Source: Bacillus sp. MRMR6
GTDB taxonomy: Bacteria; Bacillota; Bacilli; Bacillales; Cytobacillaceae
Length of the DNA stretch: 64,000 nucleotides
NCBI RefSeq assembly: GCF_001940785.1
Contig: NZ_MSLS01000020.1
Span: forward strand, 4,102-68,101
Direction: 5' to 3'
The number at the start of each line of letters is the position of its first letter. The first letter of the stretch is position 1. Shown here in pieces: positions 27,485 through 34,786 of this stretch. The position numbers were made by a program, and so were the translations under genes. Below the pieces are notes generated by a model. It was not told the DNA's origin, made no database searches, and saw only the letters and a list, made by a program, of their open reading frames with translations.

Positions 27485-28312
27485 TTGAAGTATACACAAA
27501 TAAAATGGCTCATTTTAATTCTGCCCACTGTTACGATTGCCTTATGGGAATATATCCGTCACGAATTTCTCCTCTCCTATATCTCAATGGAGATGGGAAA
27601 TGTTCTAGCTCCTTTATTAGTATTTATCGTTACCCTTGTCTTTTTAAGGCATTTATTTTCAATTTTAGAAAGAATTCAACAAGAGTTAAGATGGGAAAAA
27701 ACTAAGCAAGCGGCACTTATTGAGCGAGAAAAGTTAGCAAGAGAGCTTCATGATGGAATTGCACAATCACTTTTTCTCTTATCTGTCAAAATGAATAAGT
27801 TTGGCAGAAAGAACCATCTAGAACAGGAACAGGATTTTCAAAAAATGATGCAAACGTTACAGCATGTTCATGAGGACACACGTCAAGCGATTACCAACTT
27901 AAAATACATACCGAATGAGAATAGATTCAGTTGGATAGAAACGATCTATCAGTATGTAGCGGAACTAAAGAATCAGCATTTGGTGGATGTTCATTTAGCA
28001 TGGGGAATTCAAGAAGATACATTATCTACGAAAGAAAAGGTTGAGTTGTTTGCCTGTATAAAAGAAGCCGTAATGAATGTCATTAAACATGCAAAAACAA
28101 ACCAAATTTGGATCATTTCAAAAGAATTGAACAATGGTTGGAGTTGTCAAATTAAAGACCAAGGGGTAGGATTCACGAGTGAAACGCTTCAATCTAGTAA
28201 AGGCTATGGGCTTCAAATCATTAAAGATAGAGCAAAGGATATGGAATGGGGATTTTCTTGGAAGAGAAACGACCATGAAACGATCATTGAAATAAAGAAG
28301 GAGAGCAAATAG
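27485..28312 (+). CDS. Sensor histidine kinase, HisKA_3 (NarL-partner) type
   Basis: A 275-residue kinase with two membrane helices at about 8-26 and 38-60 and almost no outer loop. A coiled segment leads to the phospho-acceptor motif ARELHDGIAQSL (His at about 94). The HATPase domain has AVMNVIKHAKTNQ and DQGVGF, then GYGLQII. There is no cytoplasmic PAS or GAF domain, so the signal may be sensed in the membrane. TTG 27485 follows AAAGGTGAAGG. It abuts the response-regulator gene and is divergent from nosD, whose expression it may control. Confidence 0.88.
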   Translation: MKYTQIKWLILILPTVTIALWEYIRHEFLLSYISMEMGNVLAPLLVFIVTLVFLRHLFSILERIQQELRWEKTKQAALIEREKLARELHDGIAQSLFLLSVKMNKFGRKNHLEQEQDFQKMMQTLQHVHEDTRQAITNLKYIPNENRFSWIETIYQYVAELKNQHLVDVHLAWGIQEDTLSTKEKVELFACIKEAVMNVIKHAKTNQIWIISKELNNGWSCQIKDQGVGFTSETLQSSKGYGLQIIKDRAKDMEWGFSWKRNDHETIIEIKKESK

Positions 28313-28954
28313 ATGCAGCCGTTTCGGATACTCATAGTTGATGATCACTCTCACGCAAGAGAAGGAATTCGAGAAATCTTAGAAGAATATGAAGAATTTC
28401 TTATTGTAGGTGAAGGGAAGAATGGAGAGGAAGCAATCAAGCTTACCGAGGAATTAATGCCTGACATAATTTTAATGGATATTCAAATGCCGGTAATGGA
28501 TGGACTAGAAGCAACTAAAAGGATCAAGCTCAAATTTCCTTACGTGAAAATTGTAATGATTACTGTATCGGATGATATCAGAGATTTGTTTGATGCCTTA
28601 AAAAAAGGGGCTCAAGGCTATTTATTAAAAAACATACAATCAGAAGCGTGGCGTGAGCATTTAAGGGCATTCGCCTTAGATGAAGTCCCTATGTCCAAAG
28701 AAATTGCTTTTCAAATTTTAAAGGAATTCCCTCAAACTAAGGCAATCACAAAAGAGAAAGCACCTTTGTCGACTCGAGAACTAGAAGTGCTGCAATTAGT
28801 GGCAAAGGGTTTGTCCAATAGAGACATATCAGAGGCTCTTTTTATATCAGAACACACGGTCAAAAGTCATCTGAAAAATATATTAAGTAAACTACATTTA
28901 GATAATCGTGTTCAATTAACCAGTTACGCCTTTCGACAAGGCTTAATGAAGTAG
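28313..28954 (+). CDS. NarL/FixJ-family response regulator
   Basis: A 213-residue regulator. The receiver domain has DD acid pocket (IVDDHSHAREG), phospho-acceptor Asp in IILMDIQMPVMDG (about residue 57), T/S in MITVS and K in KKGAQGYLLKN. The C-terminal LuxR-type helix-turn-helix is STRELEVLQLVAKGLSNRDIS then EHTVKSHLKNILSKL. The start codon directly follows the kinase stop. Target genes are unknown; the divergent nosDLYF operon is the obvious candidate. Confidence 0.92.
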   Translation: MQPFRILIVDDHSHAREGIREILEEYEEFLIVGEGKNGEEAIKLTEELMPDIILMDIQMPVMDGLEATKRIKLKFPYVKIVMITVSDDIRDLFDALKKGAQGYLLKNIQSEAWREHLRAFALDEVPMSKEIAFQILKEFPQTKAITKEKAPLSTRELEVLQLVAKGLSNRDISEALFISEHTVKSHLKNILSKLHLDNRVQLTSYAFRQGLMK

Positions 28955-28960
28955 CTTCCC

Positions 28961-29458
28961 TTATTCATTAACTCCATTAAGGGGCTTTAAACTAAAGTAA
29001 TCCAGTGCTTCATTCACTTGATAAAGATTGTAAATCCCTTTCTCTAAACAAAACTGGATCACTAAATCAAATGTTTCACTGTCTGATAATGAGTAACCTG
29101 CAGAACTTAGCAGGTTATCAAATTCAAGCTCTTCTAATTCCAAGGCTAGACCTAGGGCAACCACTGTAGTTTTTCCAGGACGATAACCAGGATTAGAGCG
29201 TATCTTTGAGAAAAGTCTGCGATCTAATCCCGCTTTTTTATAAATATCGGAGTCGTTTGATCCCAATTTATCAATATAGCTAAACAAAACCTTGTTAAAG
29301 GTTGGCTGCCGTTTGCTTTTAATAAATTCCTCTAACTCAAAATGCTGAGCAATGGATTTTTCTTGACTGGCCATGCTCTCACTCAGGTTAAAAACAATTA
29401 AAGTAAGATGACATTTAACATATTCCTTCAATTCTAGTAAAAGCTTTTTATCAAGCAT
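28961..29458 (-). CDS. Small regulator-like protein (LDRRLFSKIR family)
   Basis: A 165-residue soluble protein. Its N-terminal half is helical. Its C-terminal half (residues about 65-155) carries the recognisable block YKKAGLDRRLFSKIRSNP, then KTTVVALGLALELEELEFDNLLSSAGYSLSDSE, which looks like a helix-turn-helix-like bundle common in Firmicutes next to vWA, macro-domain or phage-related genes. Function unknown. ATG 29458 has GGAGG eight bases upstream on the minus strand. The gene is divergent from the vWA gene, a pairing that looks conserved. Confidence 0.7.
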   Translation of the reverse strand: MLDKKLLLELKEYVKCHLTLIVFNLSESMASQEKSIAQHFELEEFIKSKRQPTFNKVLFSYIDKLGSNDSDIYKKAGLDRRLFSKIRSNPGYRPGKTTVVALGLALELEELEFDNLLSSAGYSLSDSETFDLVIQFCLEKGIYNLYQVNEALDYFSLKPLNGVNE

Positions 29459-29555
29459 AATATCTGCCTCCAAAATGTCGCTTCACAGGCGACCAAATAC
29501 TGGATGTTCTCAAGTATTATCATATCATAACTACTATATTGAAGGGATGATTGTG

Positions 29556-30140
29556 ATGAATGAAAATATGACAGAGATTATTTTTTTGCTTGATAGAAGC
29601 GGCTCAATGGGAGGACTTGAGAGTGATACGATTGGAGGGTTTAACGGTTTTATTGACAGGCAACGACAGTTAGAAGGAAAAACAATTGTTACCGCTGTGC
29701 TGTTTGATGATGACTATGAAATATTGTGGAATGGTATTGATGCTGCTAGTGCTAGACTAACGAGCGAGGATTATTTTGTAAGAGGTTGTACAGCTTTATT
29801 GGATGCTGTTGGAAGGACGATCATGGATGTTGGCAGCAGGTTATCAAGAACAAGAGAGGAAGAACGTCCTGGAAAGGTGATTTTCGTGATTACCACGGAT
29901 GGGATGGAGAACGCCAGCAAGGAATTTACTTATAAAAAAGTAAAAGAATTGATCAAACATCAGCAAGAGAACTATAACTGGGAGTTTCTCTTTCTTGGAG
30001 CTAATATTGATTCTGCTAAAGAAGCAGACAGTATCGGGATTGATAGAAATAATTCCTATTCATTTGAAGCAACCAACGCCGGCGTTGAGGAAATGTACTT
30101 CAAGCTGAGTGAAACAGTTTCAAATAAAAGAAGAAAATGA
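29556..30140 (+). CDS. Cytoplasmic vWA-domain protein
   Basis: A 194-residue protein made of one von Willebrand factor A domain. The MIDAS motif is DRSGSM (about residues 11-16), with the distal Thr in GCTALLDAVG and Asp in ITTDGMEN. No signal peptide is present. Similar small vWA proteins are found in tellurite-resistance-type and other poorly known loci, where they may scaffold metal-dependent complexes. Start ATG 29556 with GAAGGG about 9 nt upstream; homology starts there, so the upstream frame from 29475 is untranslated. Divergent partner is the small regulator-like protein. Confidence 0.8.
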   Translation: MNENMTEIIFLLDRSGSMGGLESDTIGGFNGFIDRQRQLEGKTIVTAVLFDDDYEILWNGIDAASARLTSEDYFVRGCTALLDAVGRTIMDVGSRLSRTREEERPGKVIFVITTDGMENASKEFTYKKVKELIKHQQENYNWEFLFLGANIDSAKEADSIGIDRNNSYSFEATNAGVEEMYFKLSETVSNKRRK

Positions 30141-30145
30141 AAATT

Positions 30146-30178
30146 GACTCGTCCTGTTAGGGGCGGGTTTTTTATTTT
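30146..30178 (+). terminator. Terminator after vWA gene
   Basis: CTCGTCC pairs (with G-T pairs) with GGGGCGGG, followed by TTTTTT. Confidence 0.65.
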
Positions 30179-30246
30179 TTAAAGAGAATAAAAGAATTCT
30201 TTTTATGGAAAATAACATTGTATATGGAAGAAATGGAGATGACAGA

Positions 30247-31053
30247 ATGAGAAGTGCGGTTTTTAAACTAATGATCCCTGTAACGATGTTCATGTTATTT
30301 GTAACATTAGGCTGCCTGCCAGTCAATGCCCAGAATGAAAAACCACCAAACCTGCAGGGCGGGCCCGAAAATAAGGAACGCGTTCGTTATCCAGTTTCAA
30401 ATGTAATTCTACAGCAAAGATATCCAGAAACCATTGTTTTAAGAGGTCCGCAAACGGGGAATGCGGTAGCGCTGACATTTGATGATGGACCAGATCCTCG
30501 TTTTACTTCACAAGTCCTAGATATCTTAAAAGAGAATAACATCAAGGCGACATTTTTCCTAATGGGGTCACGTGCAAAGGCATATCCAGATCTTGTAAAG
30601 CGGATCATTAATGAGGGCCATATTGTGGGAAATCACACCTATTGGCATCCCAATCTTGTTAAGCAAGGAGATATTGCTACACTAAAAACAGAGGTGTCGA
30701 GTACGGAAGACGAGTTAGCTAATTTGATTGGGTATCGAACAAAGCTGTTTCGAGCTCCATATGGATTTTTATATAATGAGTTAGTCGAAAAATTAAGGGA
30801 TATGAATTATACCGTTGCAGGCTGGTCAGTTGATTCACTAGACTGGCAAGAATCACCCCCAGAACAAATCACCTACAATGTGGTTAGTAATATCCATCCA
30901 GGTGCAGTGATTCTAATGCATGATGGTGCTGCGTGGGATGAGGATCGGACCAATACGATTAAATCCCTCCGTCAAATTATCCCAGCCCTGAAAGAGCAAG
31001 GGATGAAATTTGAGACTTTACCACAATTATTAAATATTCCTTATAAGAAATAA
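30247..31053 (+). CDS. Secreted polysaccharide deacetylase
   Basis: A 268-residue exported NodB-type carbohydrate esterase (CE4). The signal peptide runs to about VNAQ. Catalytic motifs are motif 1 TFDDGPDP, motif 2 HTYWHPNL (the HxxxH metal site), motif 3 RAPYG, motif 4 VDSLDW and motif 5 LMHDG, all intact. It should N-deacetylate cell-wall peptidoglycan or a related glycan. ATG 30247 follows GGAGATG; the upstream frame from 30205 is not needed. The exact B. subtilis counterpart (YlxY/PdaB-like) is uncertain. Confidence 0.9.
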   Translation: MRSAVFKLMIPVTMFMLFVTLGCLPVNAQNEKPPNLQGGPENKERVRYPVSNVILQQRYPETIVLRGPQTGNAVALTFDDGPDPRFTSQVLDILKENNIKATFFLMGSRAKAYPDLVKRIINEGHIVGNHTYWHPNLVKQGDIATLKTEVSSTEDELANLIGYRTKLFRAPYGFLYNELVEKLRDMNYTVAGWSVDSLDWQESPPEQITYNVVSNIHPGAVILMHDGAAWDEDRTNTIKSLRQIIPALKEQGMKFETLPQLLNIPYKK

Positions 31054-31057
31054 AAGC

Positions 31058-31091
31058 TGGGGCCTTTCTTTATGTAGAAAAGGCCCCTTTT
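31058..31091 (+). terminator. Terminator after deacetylase gene
   Basis: GGGGCCTTT pairs with AAAGGCCCC and is followed by Ts; it could also end the convergent gene. Confidence 0.85.
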
Positions 31092-31094
31092 ACT

Positions 31095-31388
31095 TTATAT
31101 ATTGTTAAAATAAACGGATAGAGCATTTGAGATATCTTGATCTTGACCATTTGTTTCAATTTTGTAATGGTCTCCATCCAACGTGGTGGAAAAGTCATTG
31201 ATCTCTTGATTTCGTAAAAAATCATCTATGTCGGAAAGGTGTTCCCCCTGAGTCTTAAGGGTTTTATGTCCTACTAACTTGTCGTTGACATAAACTTCGT
31301 ACTTGTCTTCGGTTAATTTAACATTACTATTTTCATCAAGATTAACTAAAAAAGGGAAATTTCCATGGGGACTATTATTAACAGTCAA
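31095..31388 (-). CDS. Small acidic hypothetical protein
   Basis: A 97-residue soluble protein, start TTG 31388 because GGAGG lies seven bases before it; the ATG at 31406 precedes that ribosome site. Sequence features are an acidic character, a central DDFLRNQEI, and beta-like ends (KLTEDKYEVYVNDKLV, DGDHYKIETNG). I do not recognise the family. A ~155-bp structured repeat begins about 20 bp upstream of its start and probably lies in or near its promoter. Confidence 0.55.
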   Translation of the reverse strand: MTVNNSPHGNFPFLVNLDENSNVKLTEDKYEVYVNDKLVGHKTLKTQGEHLSDIDDFLRNQEINDFSTTLDGDHYKIETNGQDQDISNALSVYFNNI

Positions 31389-31409
31389 ATGATTACCTCC
31401 AATCAAATT

Positions 31410-31564
31410 TTATCCCGCATTAACGGGCAGTAAGACCCCCACTCCCAAGGTTATGAGTGAAGACGAGAAATCTTAGGTGGGGGATAACTGCCCGTAAATG
31501 CCCGATAAGTTCAACTAACCATCAGTGGGGGATGAAGAAAACCTCCACTGATGGAAGTTTCACT
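31410..31564 (+). repeat. 155-bp structured dispersed repeat, copy A
   Basis: Two stacked hairpins. The first has ACGGGCAGT/ACTGCCCGT arms extended by CCCCCAC/GTGGGGG, enclosing a ~33-nt loop with AAGGTTATGA. The second has CCATCAGTGG/CCACTGATGG arms. An inverted copy lies at 56677-56824 with roughly 85 percent identity by eye. No coding capacity. It resembles the short mobile structured repeats (bcr-type) known from the Bacillus cereus group. Confidence 0.85.
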
Positions 31565-31735
31565 ATATATTATTACCATTTCCTTAAATGATCTGTTTAT
31601 GAAGACATTTTGATTTGTATCATCCTTTTTTAATATTTGGTAAAATCATAAGAGCTAAGTATTTTGAAACTAAATGAGTATTTTTAACGTTATATTATTT
31701 ATGAGCTTTACAATGAAAAATAAGGAGAGTATAGG

Positions 31736-32656
31736 ATGAAACTAAAACTGTTTATCAAAATTACTGCAATAATAGCACTATTTTCACTCGGTTTCTTTAC
31801 TGATAGAGGCGGATGGGTGATGGCTGCTGACAACGACGAGGAGAGCATTAATGAAAAGTATGGTTTACCAGTTGTTGTTTATGGGGCAGCCCTTTCCGAG
31901 GCTCAGAAAGAAAAGGTAAGAGAACTTTTAAATGTAAAAGATCTTAGCAAGGTGAAGGAAATTACCGTAACTGGAGATGACCTTGTTACTTATATTAAGG
32001 GTGACAAGCATTCCAATATGTATTCCTCAGCGAAAATCACGAGAAAAGATACTGGTGAGGGATTAGTGATTAATCAGGTAACACCTGAGAATATTACAGA
32101 GGTAACGGATGAAATGTATGCGAATGCTTTGTTAACTGCGGGAGTCCAGGATGCGGTTGTAGATGTTGCTTCTCCGGTAAAGGTAAGTGGACACTCTGCC
32201 CTAGTCGGTATTTATAAGGCATATGATGCAGGGGAAGGCGCTGGGTTAAACAAAGAACGTACAGAGGTTGCCAATGAAGAATTAAACTTGGCTACTGATT
32301 TAGCTAAGAAAGAAGGACTTGACCAGGATAAGGTTAGTGAATTGTTGACTGAGATTAAGAAAGAAATTGCAGAGCAAAACCCCGCAACGAAAGAGGAAAT
32401 ACAAAAAATAATTGATGAAAAGCTACAATCGTTAAATATTAACTTAAGTGCAGAAGACCGCCAGCTGTTAATTGACTTGTTTGAAAAAATGCGCAGCCTA
32501 AATATTAACTTTGATAATGTCAAATCCCAGCTTGAAACCCTTTCGCAAGACATACAGCAGCGAATTAAAGAAACCATTGGAGACGAAGGTTTCCTTCAAA
32601 AAGTAGCTGACTTCTTTAAACAATTAATTGACAGCATAAAAAGTATATTTGCTTAA
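31736..32656 (+). CDS. DUF1002 family secreted protein (YpuA-like)
   Basis: A 306-residue exported protein with signal peptide ending near WVMAA (about residue 31). The DUF1002 core follows (VVVYGAALSEAQKEKVRELL, IKGDKHSNMYSSAKITRK, NALLTAGVQDAVVDVASPVKVSGHSALVGIYKAY). The tail (about 165-306) is a long helical, charged region. It resembles B. subtilis YpuA, whose function is unknown. AAGGAGAG precedes ATG 31736. Confidence 0.88.
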   Translation: MKLKLFIKITAIIALFSLGFFTDRGGWVMAADNDEESINEKYGLPVVVYGAALSEAQKEKVRELLNVKDLSKVKEITVTGDDLVTYIKGDKHSNMYSSAKITRKDTGEGLVINQVTPENITEVTDEMYANALLTAGVQDAVVDVASPVKVSGHSALVGIYKAYDAGEGAGLNKERTEVANEELNLATDLAKKEGLDQDKVSELLTEIKKEIAEQNPATKEEIQKIIDEKLQSLNINLSAEDRQLLIDLFEKMRSLNINFDNVKSQLETLSQDIQQRIKETIGDEGFLQKVADFFKQLIDSIKSIFA

Positions 32657-32725
32657 TATCCATTAACTAGTTGTAATATTGGGGATGGAATAGAGAATTC
32701 TAATATAAAAAGGAGGTCCATCCCC

Positions 32726-32947
32726 ATGAAGATGTTTAAAGGTGAAAAGGGTGAAGAAAAAGAGATCCTTGAGGATGTTCTTAAAAATTCCATTGAAATA
32801 GAAGAAGATTTAATGCGGACCTATCTGATTACCGCGGAAAGAATTCATGATGATGATGAACTGAAGGACCGCTTAGAGAATTTTGCTGAAGGAAATGCTA
32901 AAAGAACGAAACAGCTTATTGATGAGTTGAATGATCTTAAACAATAA
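32726..32947 (+). CDS. Small charged helical protein
   Basis: A 73-residue, very acidic and helical protein (IEIEEDLMRTYLITAERI.. ENFAEGNAKRTKQLIDEL) whose pattern suggests a two-helix ferritin-like or coiled-coil fragment. A strong AAGGAGG stands before ATG 32726, so it is likely translated. Function unknown. The decayed POT gene ends convergently downstream of it. Confidence 0.6.
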   Translation: MKMFKGEKGEEKEILEDVLKNSIEIEEDLMRTYLITAERIHDDDELKDRLENFAEGNAKRTKQLIDELNDLKQ

Positions 32948-32950
32948 TAA

Positions 32951-32987
32951 AAAAGGTACCAGAAGATTAATCTCTGGTACCTTTTTT
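32951..32987. terminator. Bidirectional terminator
   Basis: AAAAGGTACCAGA pairs with TCTGGTACCTTTT, with A and T tracts on either side. It separates the small helical gene from the convergent POT pseudogene. Confidence 0.85.
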
Positions 32988-32994
32988 AGCGAAC

Positions 32995-34168
32995 TTATCT
33001 GATGCCTTTCATTAACCCCTGAATTTTCGGAGCTACCAGCGAACAATAATGCCAGTGAGAACTTTTGAGGTACCGTTGGTTGACGCCTGCCTAGTTTAAC
33101 CCACATCCAAGCAAAAACAGGTGCAAAGACGATAATGAATAAAGGGTTTAACGATTGAAACCAGGCTGGTGAAATATGAATTCCAGCAATGTCTAATTGT
33201 GTCCGCTTATCCGCATAGCTCGCGAGGATCGTTGAGCCTTGTTCTTGAATGGACCAGAACATAACAGATGCTATGAAGAGTGGGATATACGCAATAATTC
33301 TAGAACGTTCCACAGCAGTTGTTTTTGGACTGCGATACATAACCACGAAATAAATAGTAGGAATTAAAATACCGAGTATTGTTACAATATTAATGAAGCT
33401 TGAGAACGTTAAGAGTCCCATTGGGATTAGGATAGCAGATAAAGCTACTAACCCTGCTAGGCCTAAACCAATAAAGGTGTACGTTTTTTTCTTTTCATCC
33501 TTTGATAATGGGTTTGGAATAGTAGTTCCAGCCAGGCCAAGGTTTGTCTTCTTTGTGACAACAAACATAACAAGACCTAGGAACATACCGACCGCGGCAA
33601 TACCAAAGCCTAAGTGAAAGCTATAATTCATCACGCTACCCACAATTAAGGGTGCCAAAAATGCCCCCATATTAATTCCCATGTAGAAAATGGTAAAACC
33701 TGCATCTCGACGTTCGTCTTTCTCACTGTACATTTCACCAACAATGGTAGAAACGTTTGGCTTCAGAAGACCTGTACCGAGAACGATTAAGACCATGGAG
33801 ACAAAGAACATGGCTATGCTGCCTGGTACAGCAAGAACTAAATGTCCGAGCATGATTAGTATTCCACCGTAAAACACGGCTTTTGAAGTACCGAATAATC
33901 TGTCAGCCATCCATCCTCCAATCACACCGGACATGTAAACAAGAGAACCGTATATGGACATTATGGAAAGTGCTAAGTTTTCATCCAGCCCTAATCCGCC
34001 TTTTGAAACCTCATAATACATATAATAAACAAGGATTGCTCTCATACCATAGTATGAGAAACGCTCCCAGAATTCTGTGAAGAAAAGTGTGAATAATCCC
34101 TTTGGATGTCCGAAAAAACCTGTTTGAGGAACACTATCCACAATTTTCTGCCTATTAAAGTTTGACAT
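32995..34168 (-). pseudogene. POT/PTR di-tripeptide transporter, broken by deletion and frameshift
   Basis: Proton-coupled oligopeptide transporter of the DtpT type. N-terminal signatures are intact: FGHPKGLFTLFFTEFWERFSYYGMRAILVYY, then GGWMADRLFG and the PTR2 motif FTIFYMGINMGAFLAPL. Homology runs to KFSLALLFAG at about 33045 and stops; the expected last two or three helices are absent. One frame over, LVAPKIQGLMKGIR then stop (32995-32997) looks like the true C terminus, so an internal deletion of some tens of codons plus a frameshift seems to have occurred. The unshifted frame runs on to 32873 with unrelated residues. Start ATG 34168 after AAGGAGGTAG. Probably inactive. Confidence 0.75.
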
Positions 34169-34382
34169 ACTTACTACCTCCTTAATTACTATACTATAAT
34201 ACTTTTCTTCGTTTTGGCATGTCAAAAACTTTTTTTGGAAATCGAAGTATTTATTTGAAATACAATATTAAATCAGTAAGTTTATCGTTTTTAAAGCGAA
34301 ATTGAAAGTTTTTTCGAAATAATGTATAAATTAAGTATGACAGAAATTAGCTCAATTGGAAAAATGCTATTCCACTAAAATA

Positions 34383-34411
34383 TTGTCAATTAATTATTTT
34401 CTTGCTATATT
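34383..34411 (+). promoter_or_regulatory. Sigma-A promoter of the lysine-riboswitch gene
   Basis: TTGTCA (34383-34388), a 17-bp spacer and TATATT (34406-34411), just ahead of the riboswitch. Confidence 0.6.
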
Positions 34412-34436
34412 AATAGAGAAAATTAAATATTACCTT

Positions 34437-34634
34437 ATCATTCCGGTGGGGTAGAGGCGCGGTATTTAAGAGTAGGCTGTGTGAGGATGACAACGAAGAT
34501 CACAGATGAAAGGGAATACTGCCGAAGCAAATAAACTTGTCGATCGTTTATTGTGCTGGGGTTACTCTGAATAAGAGTAAAACTGTCATTTTGAGGGATA
34601 CCTTCATAATGAGGAGCTACAGATCGTGATGGAG
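34437..34634 (+). ncRNA. Lysine riboswitch (L-box)
   Basis: Conserved L-box core blocks are visible in order: GTAGAGGCGCG, AAGAGTA, GAAAGGGAATACTGCCGAAGC, GCTGGG, ACTGTCA and the closing GAGGAGCTAC. Helix P1 forms between GTAG and CTAC with further outer pairs. A terminator follows at 34652, giving lysine-dependent transcription termination of the transporter gene at 34787. Confidence 0.92.
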
Positions 34635-34651
34635 AAACTTGTTGCTTATTT

Positions 34652-34688
34652 AGAGCAGCGATAGACTTTCTCTATTGCTGCTCTTTTT
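34652..34688 (+). terminator. Riboswitch-controlled terminator
   Basis: AGAGCAGC pairs with GCTGCTCT, with an inner ATAGA/TCTAT pair, followed by TTTTT. It is the expression platform of the L-box. Confidence 0.85.
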
Positions 34689-34786
34689 TGTATTCATTTT
34701 TGCAGTTGATCGTAAACAATGAATAGTAAAGAGTTACTCTTTTCATGTCAGGTTCCCCCCTCGAAAATTAGGAGGAGGACAAAGGA

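Noticed and set aside
31410..31564. Possible CRISPR or riboswitch
   Set aside because: There is only one unit at each place, with no spacers, and the second copy is inverted in a different gene context, so a mobile-type repeat fits better.
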